A DNA stretch of 39,093 bases, from contig CALEPV010000054.1 of the NCBI GenBank assembly GCA_937910905.1, positions 1 through 39,093 of the forward strand, read 5' to 3'. The notes under the pieces were generated by a model. That model searched no databases, was not told where the DNA came from, and saw only the letters and a program-made list of their open reading frames with translations. Every line of letters begins with the position of its first letter. Position 1 is the stretch's first letter. The DNA is from an uncultured Prevotellaceae bacterium (GTDB lineage Bacteria > Bacteroidota > Bacteroidia > Bacteroidales > Bacteroidaceae). The position numbers were made by a program, and so were the translations under genes. Of this stretch, positions 24,342 through 32,442 are shown one piece after another.

Positions 24342-25931
24342 TTATATTCCTCTCTCAGCCCAGTCGCTGCGGTCGAGGTTGCGGTAGCCGATGGCCTCGG
24401 CGATGTGATGTGACTCCACTTGCTCACAGTCTTCCAGGTCAGCGATGGTGCGGGCCACCTTGAGGATGCGGCTGTAGGCGCGGGCGGAGAGCTTTAGGCG
24501 CTCCATCGCCATGCGGAGCATATCTAGGCTGGCGGCATCGGGCTCGGCATATTCATGCAGCATCTTCTCGGTCATCTGGGCGTTGCAGTGGATACGAGCC
24601 CCATCCCGTCCTCCCCCTTGTGGAAGGTGACTGAAGCGCTCTGTTTGTCTCTGGCGAGCAGCGATGACGCGCTCGCGGATGACTGCCGACGACTCACCTG
24701 GCTGCATCTGGCTGAGCTGAGCGAAGGGCACGGCCTGTATCTCGCAATGAATGTCAATGCGGTCGAGTAGGGGACCGCTAATCTTGTTCAAGTAGCGTTG
24801 AATCTGTCCGGGCGTACACACGCAGTGGTGGTTCGGGTCGCCGTAGTAGCCGCAGGGACATGGGTTCATGGAGGCTACGAACATGAACGAGGCGGGGTAG
24901 TCGATGGTGTACTTGGCACGGCTCACCACGATGTGGCGGTCTTCAAGCGGTTGGCGAAGCACCTCCAGCACGGAACGGTTGAACTCGGGCAGCTCGTCGC
25001 AGAACAGAACACCATTGTGTGCCAACGATATCTCGCCCGGCATGGGACTGCTGCCACCTCCCACAAGGGCCACCTGCGAGACGGTGTGGTGCGGCGAGCG
25101 GAACGGACGTTCTGCTATGAGGCCTGTGTTGCCCTTCAGTTGTCCTGCCACGCTGTGTATCTGGGTGGTTTCCAGACTCTCAGCCAGCGATAGCGGCGGT
25201 AGTATGGATGGCAGACGACGTGCCAACATGCTCTTGCCGGCACCTGGCGGGCCAATCATAATCAGGTTGTGCCCTCCAGCTGCAGCCACCTCCATGGCTC
25301 GCTTCACACTCTCTTGGCCCCTCACATCGGCAAAGTCAAGCTCGCAGCTCTGCTGTCGGGCTGCAAATTCGGCACGAGTGTCAATCACTGTGGGCTCCAG
25401 CACGTTGTCGAAGCCATTGAGGAAGCTGACTACCTGCGCCAGGGTAGTGGCACCATATACCTTTATCTTGTTGACCACAGCGGCCTCCATGATGTTCTGC
25501 TGTGGTACAATCAGTCCCTCATAGCCCATCTCGCGAGCCTTGACAGCTATGGGGAGTGTGCCGCGTATGGGCTGTATGGAGCCGTCGAGACTGAGCTCGC
25601 CCAGAATCATGTAGCGTGGCAGACGCTCCATGCTGACCAGACCTTGTGTGCAGAGCACTCCCAGTGCTATGGGCAGGTCGAAGCCTGTGCCTTCCTTGCG
25701 CATGTCGCCTGGGGCCAGATTGACGGTTGTGTCGAGCTGCTGTATCACGTATGCACTATTGGTGATGGCTGCATAGATACGGCTCTGTGACTCCTTGACG
25801 CTATTATCGGGCAACCCCACGATGACCATGCGGCCGGGCATGTTCTCGTGGGGTCGTTCGGCATGTACTTCGATGGTGACGGGTAGGGCACTGATGCCCA
25901 CTACTGCGGCACTATTGAGTTTGGCTAGCAT
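24342..25931 (-). CDS. comM: Mg-chelatase-like AAA+ protein ComM/YifB
   Basis: The protein has 529 aa. The N-terminal Lon-substrate-like domain (residues about 1-170) contains VIVGLPDNSVKESQSRI and NLAPGDMRKEGTGFDLPIAL. The AAA+ core has the Walker A motif GPPGAGKS near residues 227-234 and the Walker B region GVLFCDELPEF, followed by SMNPCPCGYYGDP and the C-terminal Mg_chelatase domain (LSARAYSRILKVARTIADLE). ComM-type helicases promote branch migration during natural transformation in some bacteria. It is slightly longer than the roughly 510 aa typical, and a segment near residue 440 (SHLPQGGGRDGAR) replaces the short loop I would expect before IHCNAQM. It is last in the glyS-FKBP-comM series. 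Confidence 0.92.
   Translation of the reverse strand: MLAKLNSAAVVGISALPVTIEVHAERPHENMPGRMVIVGLPDNSVKESQSRIYAAITNSAYVIQQLDTTVNLAPGDMRKEGTGFDLPIALGVLCTQGLVSMERLPRYMILGELSLDGSIQPIRGTLPIAVKAREMGYEGLIVPQQNIMEAAVVNKIKVYGATTLAQVVSFLNGFDNVLEPTVIDTRAEFAARQQSCELDFADVRGQESVKRAMEVAAAGGHNLIMIGPPGAGKSMLARRLPSILPPLSLAESLETTQIHSVAGQLKGNTGLIAERPFRSPHHTVSQVALVGGGSSPMPGEISLAHNGVLFCDELPEFNRSVLEVLRQPLEDRHIVVSRAKYTIDYPASFMFVASMNPCPCGYYGDPNHHCVCTPGQIQRYLNKISGPLLDRIDIHCEIQAVPFAQLSQMQPGESSAVIRERVIAARQRQTERFSHLPQGGGRDGARIHCNAQMTEKMLHEYAEPDAASLDMLRMAMERLKLSARAYSRILKVARTIADLEDCEQVESHHIAEAIGYRNLDRSDWAERGI
24596..24636. repeat. Diverged GC-rich element inside comM
   Basis: On the plus strand the stretch opens AGCCCCATCCCGTCCTCCC, matching the AGCCCACCCCCGGCTCCTCC opening of the element at 26656-26698, and continues with an imperfect inverted partner. 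It encodes the extra SHLPQGGGRDGA segment of ComM in frame. Similarity is partial, so common origin is an inference. Confidence 0.4.
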
Positions 25932-25943
25932 ATGGACAAGGGA

Positions 25944-25998
25944 TAATTCGCAATTCAGAATTCACAATGAACAATTGACAATGGACGATGGACAATGG
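25944..25998. repeat. Low-complexity intergenic repeat (ATTCACAAT / GACAATGGAC)
   Basis: Overlapping short repeats CAATTCAGAATTCACAATGA and CAATTGACAATGGACGATGG fill the 71-base gap between the FKBP gene and comM. Such CAATGGACAATGGAC-like strings recur in Bacteroidetes intergenic DNA. They have no assigned role. Confidence 0.6.
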
Positions 25999-26002
25999 AG
26001 GG

Positions 26003-26767
26003 TCAGTACCATTCGGGTGCTGTGGTACCCACTGGGTAGATGCCTACCATCTGCAACCTGAAGCGGGCTGTGCTGTATGACGGTATCACGCCTGTCTTGT
26101 TGGAACCATAGAACAGCTCTTGCGGTATGTAGACCATCCAGTCGTCGCCTTCCACCATATGCTGCAGCGCTGTGGCAAAGCCTTTGGCGAAGGCCGACAC
26201 TGCAGCCTTCTGCGGTATGGCTGTGCGTGCGTCAAAGCTGCCATAGTATGTCTGCGAGAACACCAGCTCTTCCGTTGTGCCGTCGCTCTTCTGTGTGGGC
26301 ATGAGGAAGCCGCGGAAGTGGATGCGCACGGTGTCGGACAGCGTAGGTTTCAGCTCTCCTGTGCCGCTCTGCAGGATGCGTACGCAGATGCTGTCGCCCA
26401 GTAAGCCGCTCTGATACGTGGGGCTCTGGTAGAGCGACTTGATCATGCGCCACTGGCAGTGCTGCTCCCACTGGTCGCCATACGCTGCTTGTGCCTCGGC
26501 TATCGCGCTGCGGGCACTGTCAGCTATCTCGACGTACCATGCTGCATTGCGCTCTGCCCAGTCGTGGTACTGGTCGTACTCCTCGGTGTCGGAGGAGCAG
26601 GAGGCAAAGCCGAGCCCCACTATAAGAAGGAGAAGAAGAGGAACAGCCCAGAAAGCCCACCCCCGGCTCCTCCCTGGGGAGGGGAGATGGGAGGGGACCT
26701 GTGGGTCTATGGGGCTTATGAGCCTTATATGGTCTATATGGCTTATGTCGCCTATGGTAGATGTCAT
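26003..26767 (-). CDS. FKBP-type peptidyl-prolyl isomerase lipoprotein
   Basis: The protein has 254 aa. Residues about 110-250 form an FKBP domain (VRILQSGTGELKPTLSDTVR, IHFRGFLM, QHMVEGDDWMVYIPQELFYG, IPSYSTARFRLQMVGI). The lipobox LGFASC gives Cys57, so the signal sequence is 56 residues, far longer than usual. The hydrophobic core (AVPLLLLLIVGLGFASC) has no Met before it except the one at 26767, and the n-region in between is encoded by repeat DNA (26656-26762). The enzyme would speed proline isomerisation during folding of envelope proteins. It follows glyS by 46 bases and precedes comM. The TTG or GTG codons in the signal core are poor alternative starts. Confidence 0.85.
   Translation of the reverse strand: MTSTIGDISHIDHIRLISPIDPQVPSHLPSPGRSRGWAFWAVPLLLLLIVGLGFASCSSDTEEYDQYHDWAERNAAWYVEIADSARSAIAEAQAAYGDQWEQHCQWRMIKSLYQSPTYQSGLLGDSICVRILQSGTGELKPTLSDTVRIHFRGFLMPTQKSDGTTEELVFSQTYYGSFDARTAIPQKAAVSAFAKGFATALQHMVEGDDWMVYIPQELFYGSNKTGVIPSYSTARFRLQMVGIYPVGTTAPEWY
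26656..26762. repeat. Two repeat elements encoding the FKBP signal n-region
   Basis: 26656-26698 is a GC-rich element with an inverted core (CTCCTCCCTGGGGAGGGGAG). 26699-26762 is a ladder of GGTCTATGGGGCTTATGAG and TATATGGTCTATATGGCTTA units of about 9 bases. Both types look like dispersed Bacteroidetes repeats. They are translated as the first about 38 residues of the FKBP lipoprotein. Confidence 0.55.
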
Positions 26768-26813
26768 ATTGATGTCAGGAAAGCGCCTTTTATGATACTG
26801 TTATTCTAGGTCA

Positions 26814-28358
26814 CTACAGCAGCTTCTTCAGCAGGCTGGTGATGCTCACCTTGTCCTCGATGATGTTGCGCAGTTCGCTGATGGGCACGCGCTGCTGCTC
26901 CATGGTGTCGCGGTCGCGCAACGTCACACAGTTGTCCTGAAGGGTGTCGTGGTCTATGGTCACGCAGTAGGGGCAGCCTATGGCATCCATGCGACGATAG
27001 CGCTTGCCGATAGTGTCCTTCTCCTCGTACTTGCAGTTGAAGTGGAAGCGCAGGTCGTTCACAATCTCCTGTGCCTTCTCTGGCAGACCATCCTTCTTCA
27101 CGAGCGGTAGTACAGCCAGCTTCACCGGTGCCAGGGCTGCAGGCAGCTGCAGCACCACGCGTGTCTCGCCGTTCTCCAGCTGCTCCTCCGTGTAGGCGTG
27201 ACACATCACGCTGAGGAACATACGGTCAACGCCGATGGATGTCTCGATGACAAACGGGGTGTAGCTCTCGTTGGTCTCGGGGTCGAAGTACTCTATCTTC
27301 TTGCCGCTGTACTTGGAGTGCTGCGAGAGGTCGAAGTTGGTGCGGCTGTGTATGCCCTCCACCTCCTTGAAGCCAAACGGCATGTGGAACTCGATGTCGG
27401 TGGCAGCGTTGGCGTAGTGCGCCAGCTTGTCGTGGTCGTGGAAACGGTAGTTCTCTGCACCGAAGCCGAGAGCCTGGTGCCAGGCCATACGCGTCTGCTT
27501 CCACTTCGAGAACCACTCCAGCTCTGTGCCAGGCTTCACGAAGAACTGCATCTCCATCTGCTCGAACTCGCGCATACGGAAGATGAACTGGCGGGCAACT
27601 ATCTCGTTGCGGAAGGCCTTGCCTATCTGTGCTATGCCGAATGGCAGCTTCATGCGGCCAGTCTTCTGCACGTTTAGGTAGTTCACGAAGATGCCTTGTG
27701 CAGTCTCGGGGCGGAGGTAGATGGTGCTGGTGCCCTCGGCTGTCGAGCCCACCTCGGTCTTGAACATCAGGTTGAACTGGCGCACATCGGTCCAGTTGCG
27801 GGTGCCGCTGATGGGGCATACAATCTCCTCGTCGAGTATTATTTGCTTCAGCTCATCCAGGTCATTGGCGTTCATGGCCTTCTGGAAGCGCTCATGCAGG
27901 GCGTCGCGCTTCTGCTGGTGCTCCAGCACGCGGGCGTTGGTCGCGCGGAACTGAGCCTCATCGAAGCTGTCGCCGAAGCGCTTGGCAGCCTTGGCCACTT
28001 CCTTCGCTATCTTCTCGTCGTACTTGGCCATCTGATCCTCGATGAGGACGTCGGCGCGGTAGCGCTTCTTGGAGTCGCGGTTGTCGATGAGCGGGTCGTT
28101 GAACGCATCCACGTGTCCGCTGGCCTTCCATGTCGTGGGATGCATAAAGATAGCAGCGTCGATACCCACGATGTTCTGGTGCAGCAGCACCATCGACTGC
28201 CACCAGTATTGCTTGATGTTGTTCTTCAGCTCCACGCCGTTCTGACCGTAGTCATAGACAGCGCCGAGTCCGTCGTATATGTCGCTTGATGGGAATACGA
28301 ATCCGTACTCCTTGCAGTGTGATACAATCTTCTTGAAAACGTCTTCTTGTTGTGCCAT
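26814..28358 (-). CDS. glyS: Glycyl-tRNA synthetase, single-chain dimeric type
   Basis: The protein has 514 aa from the ATG at 28358 (MAQQEDVFKKIVSHCKEYGF); the open frame continues 12 codons upstream but lies between promoter and start. It is a class II synthetase of the eukaryote/archaea-like alpha2 type. Motif 2 is in QIGKAFRNEIVARQFIFRMR followed by EFEQMEMQFF, motif 3 in SIGVDRMFL, and the C-terminal anticodon-binding domain runs from about residue 410 (LAPVKLAVLPLVKKDGLPEK). It charges tRNA-Gly with glycine. First gene of the glyS-FKBP-comM series. Confidence 0.95.
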   Translation of the reverse strand: MAQQEDVFKKIVSHCKEYGFVFPSSDIYDGLGAVYDYGQNGVELKNNIKQYWWQSMVLLHQNIVGIDAAIFMHPTTWKASGHVDAFNDPLIDNRDSKKRYRADVLIEDQMAKYDEKIAKEVAKAAKRFGDSFDEAQFRATNARVLEHQQKRDALHERFQKAMNANDLDELKQIILDEEIVCPISGTRNWTDVRQFNLMFKTEVGSTAEGTSTIYLRPETAQGIFVNYLNVQKTGRMKLPFGIAQIGKAFRNEIVARQFIFRMREFEQMEMQFFVKPGTELEWFSKWKQTRMAWHQALGFGAENYRFHDHDKLAHYANAATDIEFHMPFGFKEVEGIHSRTNFDLSQHSKYSGKKIEYFDPETNESYTPFVIETSIGVDRMFLSVMCHAYTEEQLENGETRVVLQLPAALAPVKLAVLPLVKKDGLPEKAQEIVNDLRFHFNCKYEEKDTIGKRYRRMDAIGCPYCVTIDHDTLQDNCVTLRDRDTMEQQRVPISELRNIIEDKVSITSLLKKLL

Positions 28359-28391
28359 GATTGTGTTTGGGGTTATTTTAGTTTGTGGCTG

Positions 28392-28399
28392 CAAAGGTA
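28392..28399 (-). promoter_or_regulatory. -7 box of glyS
   Basis: TACCTTTG, followed by CAGCC, lies 34 bases before the start codon on the minus strand. No clear -33 TTG is seen 19-21 bases upstream. Confidence 0.55.
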
Positions 28400-28440
28400 C
28401 GTATTTGTGGCGACATTTGGTGCTAAATGCTGTGAAATGT

Positions 28441-29478
28441 TCACTCTAACTGCATCCAACCATCATCTGTCCACCTAATGTGGCGCTGGATGAGGATAGA
28501 TTGTCCTTCGAGGGCTACGCTGTAGCCGTGGCAGATGAACCAGTCGCCGTCGGGGAAGGTGTAGGCGGCGCAGTGTCCCGCAGCTTCGAAGTCCACCTTG
28601 TCGCCCTCGATGAGCAGGGTGCCGCCGCCAGCTGCCATGTCGCGACCCTCGCGGTCAAGGTAGGGCCCGGCGATGTCGCGGCTGCGACCCACTACGACCT
28701 TGTAGTTGCTCTTGGCCCCGCGACAGCAGTAGTCGTGGCTCACCATCAGGTAGTAGTAGTCGCCGTGGCGCATGATGAATGGTGCTTCGATGGCATTGCG
28801 CCCTGCGTGCTGCGATGTGGGGTTGGGCTCGGCAGATAGTGTGTCGCGCAGGGCTATACGGCGTGCTATGGTGCGGCGCTGCGATGTCGGGTCGAGGTGC
28901 ATGGACGTGTCGAGCCGCTGTAGCTGTATGCCGTCCCAGAACGAACCCCACGCCATCCACGGCTGCCCCGCCTCATCAAGTATCAGCGCGGGGTCTATGG
29001 CATTCCAGTTGTCGCGGTGCTCGCGCGAGGCCACCACGCATCCGTGGTCGGTCCAGTTGTAGTGTATACTGTCGGTAAGGTCGAGCGTGGGGGAGGAGGC
29101 TATACCTATGGCAGATGTGTTGCGCCCGAAGGTGGAGCAGCTGTAGGCTATCCACCAGCGGTCGCGGTAGCGCAGTACATCGGGTGCCCACACATGGTTG
29201 CGGAAACCCGGCACGCTGTCGTGCGTCCATTCTGGCACACGGCCCAGCGCCGGCTGCGGGTGGAATGTCCACGTTTTGCGGTCGGTAGATGTCATCACCT
29301 GCACCCCCATGCCTGTGCTGTACATGTAGTACACGCCGTTCTCGTATGCCATCACAGGGTCATGCACCATTGCCGTATCGGTGCGGAATGTCGCACGCCC
29401 CCTTCCGCGCCGACTAGGAGGCTGGGCTGCAACAGTTGCGGCCGACAGCATAAAAAGGAGAATAAAAGATTTAACCAT
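28441..29478 (-). CDS. Family 43 glycoside hydrolase, arabinan endo-1,5-alpha-L-arabinosidase-like
   Basis: The protein has 345 aa from the ATG at 29478, which opens a signal peptide (MVKSFILLFMLSAATVAAQ). The five-bladed propeller catalytic residues are visible: the base Asp40 in MVHDPVMAYENGVYYMY, the pKa-modulating Asp162 in NAIDPALILDEAGQPWMAWG, and the acid Glu231 in AIEAPFIMRHGDYYYLM. VWAPDV (97-102) and YKVVVGRS (259-266) are also typical. Enzymes of this group cut arabinan or arabinose side chains. No SusCD pair or other arabinan genes adjoin it, so it may act alone in the periplasm. It lies 116 bases after kbl. Confidence 0.87.
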   Translation of the reverse strand: MVKSFILLFMLSAATVAAQPPSRRGRGRATFRTDTAMVHDPVMAYENGVYYMYSTGMGVQVMTSTDRKTWTFHPQPALGRVPEWTHDSVPGFRNHVWAPDVLRYRDRWWIAYSCSTFGRNTSAIGIASSPTLDLTDSIHYNWTDHGCVVASREHRDNWNAIDPALILDEAGQPWMAWGSFWDGIQLQRLDTSMHLDPTSQRRTIARRIALRDTLSAEPNPTSQHAGRNAIEAPFIMRHGDYYYLMVSHDYCCRGAKSNYKVVVGRSRDIAGPYLDREGRDMAAGGGTLLIEGDKVDFEAAGHCAAYTFPDGDWFICHGYSVALEGQSILIQRHIRWTDDGWMQLE

Positions 29479-29594
29479 TGAACTTGAAACTTGAAACTCT
29501 TGGAGCAGCGAAAGGCAACGGGTAGGCGACCACAGACCGGGAATGAGCCATCGTGCTTGCACGGTTGGCCGAGTCGTGACAAGAGTCAACGAAG

Positions 29595-30794
29595 TTAACC
29601 AATATGGTCATTTAGCACCCCAAGCTCATTGCCCACCTTGATGAAGGCGGCGATGCACTTGTCGAGGTGCTCGCGCTCGTGGCCGGCGCTAATCTGAACG
29701 CGGATACGTGCCTGGCCCTTCGGCACTACGGGGTAGTAGAAGCCCGTGACATAGATGCCCTCGTCCTGCAGCTTGGCGGCGAAGCGCTGGCTCAACGGAG
29801 CATCGTAGAGCATCACAGCGCAGATAGCACTCTGCGTAGGCTTGATGTCGAATCCGCTGGCCATCATGCGGGTGCGGAAGTAGGTCACGTTGTCCACAAG
29901 CTTGTCGTGCAGCTCATTGCTCTCGTCCAGCATTCGGAACACCTCCAAGGAGGCTCCTATGATACCTGGAGCGAGTGAATTGGAGAAGAGGTACGGGCGT
30001 GAACGCTGACGCAGCAGGTCTATTATCTCCTTGCGCCCCGTGGTGAAGCCGCCGAGTGCGCCGCCGAATGCTTTTCCCAATGTGCCTGTGTAGATGTCCA
30101 CGCGGCCATGTGTGCCGTAGAACTCGCTGACGCCGCGACCTGTCTGACCCACTACGCCTGCCGAGTGGCTCTCGTCCACCATCACCAGAGCATCGTACTT
30201 CTCCGCCAAGTCGCATATCTTGTCCATCGGAGCCACGTTGCCGTCCATCGAGAACACGCCGTCGGTCACAATGATGCGGAACCTCTGCTCCTGTGCGGCC
30301 TGCAGTTGGCGCTCTAGATCCTCCATGTCGGCGTTGGCGTAGCGGTAGCGCTTAGCCTTGCACAGACGCACGCCGTCGATGATGGAGGCGTGGTTCAGCG
30401 CGTCGCTGATTATGGCATCTTCCTCTGTGAGTAGCGGCTCAAACACACCGCCGTTGGCATCGAAGCATGCGGCATAGAGTATGGTGTCCTCGGTCTTGAA
30501 GAACTTACTGATGGCAGCCTCCAGCTGCTTGTGTATGTCCTGTGTGCCGCAGATGAAGCGCACGCTCGACATACCGTAGCCGCGCTCGTCCATCATCCGC
30601 TTTGCGGCAGCTATCAGCCGTGGGTGGTTCGACAGGCCCAGATAGTTGTTGGCACAGAAGTTCAGCACCTCCTTGCCTGCCACCTGAATGGCAGCAGCCT
30701 GTGGACTCTCTATCAAGCGCTCTTCTTTGTAGAGCCCCGCCTCGCGTATCTCGGCCAATGTCTTGGCCAGATGCTCTTGCATTTTACCGTACAT
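29595..30794 (-). CDS. kbl: Glycine C-acetyltransferase (2-amino-3-ketobutyrate CoA ligase)
   Basis: The protein has 399 aa, the normal family length. The PLP lysine is Lys241 in IYTGTLGKAFGGALGG. Other marks are NFCANNYLGLSNHPRLI (45-61), GTQDIHKQLE (83-92), TDGVFSMDGNVAPM (177-190) and MVDESHSAGVVG (205-216). It cleaves 2-amino-3-ketobutyrate with CoA to glycine and acetyl-CoA in threonine breakdown. The partner threonine dehydrogenase is not in the window. Other alpha-oxoamine synthases are alternatives, but the sequence matches Kbl best. An ATG at 30782 is a possible later start. Confidence 0.93.
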   Translation of the reverse strand: MYGKMQEHLAKTLAEIREAGLYKEERLIESPQAAAIQVAGKEVLNFCANNYLGLSNHPRLIAAAKRMMDERGYGMSSVRFICGTQDIHKQLEAAISKFFKTEDTILYAACFDANGGVFEPLLTEEDAIISDALNHASIIDGVRLCKAKRYRYANADMEDLERQLQAAQEQRFRIIVTDGVFSMDGNVAPMDKICDLAEKYDALVMVDESHSAGVVGQTGRGVSEFYGTHGRVDIYTGTLGKAFGGALGGFTTGRKEIIDLLRQRSRPYLFSNSLAPGIIGASLEVFRMLDESNELHDKLVDNVTYFRTRMMASGFDIKPTQSAICAVMLYDAPLSQRFAAKLQDEGIYVTGFYYPVVPKGQARIRVQISAGHEREHLDKCIAAFIKVGNELGVLNDHIG

Positions 30795-30819
30795 AGTTAG
30801 TTATAGGTTCGTTAGTTGT

Positions 30820-31113
30820 CTAAAAGATATCGATGCCATCTTGCTCTATTTGTTTGCGGAAGAATGGGCGCATGTGGCGATGCTCCTGCACTATATCCAC
30901 ATGGTAGCCTAGCAGTTGCTCCAAGTAATTGGTGGCTGCAACGTGTGTGTAGGATTTCGATGGCATGGTCACAAATACATCTATGTTGCTGCCATCGTGA
31001 TGCTCGTTGCGGGCTACGGAACCAAACAGCCACATCGATGTGATGCCCAATCGCTCTTTGAGCTCGTTGGCATGATTCCGCATAATGTCTATATATGCTG
31101 CTCTTGGTCGCAT
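30820..31113 (-). CDS. MNT-type minimal nucleotidyltransferase, altered active site
   Basis: The protein has 97 aa. I chose the ATG at 31113 because the promoter -7 box at 31144-31151 overlaps the earlier ATG at 31146. The fold marks are WLFGSVARNEHHDGSNIDVF (residues 28-47) and the third-carboxylate strand YHVDIVQ (Asp73). In active family members the GS motif is followed by D-x-D; here it reads Asn43-Ile-Asp45, so the first metal-binding Asp is missing. MNT proteins usually act as antitoxins that AMPylate a HEPN toxin. No HEPN gene lies next to it, and the adjoining gene is kbl. It may be a solitary or decaying antitoxin, or act without catalysis. Confidence 0.82.
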   Translation of the reverse strand: MRPRAAYIDIMRNHANELKERLGITSMWLFGSVARNEHHDGSNIDVFVTMPSKSYTHVAATNYLEQLLGYHVDIVQEHRHMRPFFRKQIEQDGIDIF

Positions 31114-31143
31114 AGTAATCTCACCAGAAGGATGTTCTCGCGA

Positions 31144-31174
31144 CAAAGGTAACGCCTATCTGCGAGACTTCAAA
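31144..31174 (-). promoter_or_regulatory. Promoter of the MNT nucleotidyltransferase gene
   Basis: The minus strand reads TTTG (31174-31171), 19 bases, then TACCTTTG (31151-31144). This is a full Bacteroidales consensus with a predicted start near 31138, about 25 bases before the chosen start codon. kbl, 25 bases after the MNT stop, probably shares the transcript. Confidence 0.72.
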
Positions 31175-31271
31175 CACTTTGCGCTATGTTTTATGTCATA
31201 TTTCGGTTCTGTGTCATTCATTCTTGCCTCTTTCTTCGAGCTTTATGATTACCCATTCTTCCGTGGACGAA

Positions 31272-32405
31272 CTAGAACAGTACTATGGCACTGAGGTCAT
31301 AGGCCGGGACGGCGGGAATGGCCTCCTCGAAAAAGTATGGCAGGGCCAGAGCTGCGATGCCCACAGCCACCAGTAGCAGCCAGCAGCAGACAAACCAGAA
31401 ATTGCTACCGCGGCTGTGGGTTAGCGAGAAGAAATGGGCCACTGGCGCAGCTGTGGTGAGCATAAGCAGCGGCAACAGATGGGGCAGTTGGCGCGGCTGC
31501 ACAAGCAGCCACAACGTGACGACGACCTGCAGGGTGAGCAACGTATGGAAGCACATGCGCACACGTATCTTGTCGTCGTAATGGCTGCGCACGTAGTGTA
31601 CGAAGCCCGTGAGCCCCAGCACTCCCACCACCACGGCCGCTGCCGCCAGAGGCACAAGCGATAACGGGGACACGTGTGCGCGCAAGTGCGCAGGCAGCAG
31701 CAGGGCATAGTTTAGGTCGGACAGGCTGGTGCCTGAATGCAGGGTGTCCCATAGCCGCTGATAGAAGGCGGCCATAAGCGATTGCCCGCTCTGAACGGCC
31801 AGTATGGGCGCATTGATGGGATCTACGATGGCCAGCGCCTGCCGCTGCAGCGGGACGAAGGTGGCCGTGGCCGTGGCTATCGCGGCCCATATCCAGTAGG
31901 GCACGACAGTGCCTATGAGGGCGGCCATGAAAGTGCGCCACGACAGGCTGCGCATATAAACTCCCTGGCAGAACAGCAGCACCGGCATCAGTAGCAGCAA
32001 AGGCGGCAGGGCTAGGCTGCCCAGAGACAGCAGCAGGTAGGAGTGGAAGGTGGGGGCGGTGAGCTGTCGTCGCTCGTAGGTGGTGAACAAGGCGTACAGC
32101 GCGCAGACCACAGCAAGGGCGGCTATGGTGGCGGGTTGCAGCTGATGTACGAATCCACAAACCGCAAGCAGCGTGATGAAGATGCTGGATGTGAGGCGCG
32201 AGCGCACACGGAGCAACACGTTGACGTTGGTCAGCTCGATGAGCACGTAGGTGGTCAGGGCATAGACCGCCCAGCCCGCTAGCGCCTCGTTGCTGTAGCT
32301 GCCCTGTGGCAACCACCACAGCAGGGCGGCCAGCACAGCGGCCGCGGGGAGCGTGATGCTGCTCTCCGCTACCTTGTTCTGTAGCCTGCGCCTGTGTCCG
32401 TACAT
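31272..32405 (-). CDS. Polytopic membrane protein of unknown function
   Basis: The protein has 377 aa with about nine to eleven hydrophobic segments (for example AVLAALLWWLPQGSYSN, TLLAVCGFVHQLQPATIAAL, LGSLALPPLLLLMPVLLFCQ, LVPLAAAAVVVGVLGLTGFV). A basic N-terminus (MYGHRRRLQNK) suggests a cytoplasmic start. Short loops with LRVRSRL and YERRQ follow membrane segments. I do not recognise a transporter signature; it resembles uncharacterised Bacteroidales membrane proteins found beside purD. It begins 37 bases after the purD stop, and that spacer holds 7-bp tandem repeats. Confidence 0.72.
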   Translation of the reverse strand: MYGHRRRLQNKVAESSITLPAAAVLAALLWWLPQGSYSNEALAGWAVYALTTYVLIELTNVNVLLRVRSRLTSSIFITLLAVCGFVHQLQPATIAALAVVCALYALFTTYERRQLTAPTFHSYLLLSLGSLALPPLLLLMPVLLFCQGVYMRSLSWRTFMAALIGTVVPYWIWAAIATATATFVPLQRQALAIVDPINAPILAVQSGQSLMAAFYQRLWDTLHSGTSLSDLNYALLLPAHLRAHVSPLSLVPLAAAAVVVGVLGLTGFVHYVRSHYDDKIRVRMCFHTLLTLQVVVTLWLLVQPRQLPHLLPLLMLTTAAPVAHFFSLTHSRGSNFWFVCCWLLLVAVGIAALALPYFFEEAIPAVPAYDLSAIVLF

Positions 32406-32431
32406 TTTACTGTTTACTGCTTACTGCTTAC
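32406..32431. repeat. 7-bp tandem repeat at the membrane-protein start
   Basis: On the minus strand GTAAGCA occurs twice and is followed by GTAAACA and GTAAA, ending directly at the ATG of the membrane-protein gene. The repeat covers the ribosome-binding region, so a change in copy number could alter translation. Confidence 0.65.
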
Positions 32432-32442
32432 CGCCAGCTACA

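Noticed and set aside
29479..29594. Possible tRNA or small RNA between kbl and the GH43 gene
   Set aside because: No cloverleaf, no terminator and no promoter box. The stretch contains only a short AACTTGAAACTTGAAAC repeat near the GH43 start.
30820..31146. Start of the MNT protein at the ATG at 31146
   Set aside because: That ATG overlaps the promoter -7 box (31144-31151), so the transcript would begin after it; the ATG at 31113 is preferred.
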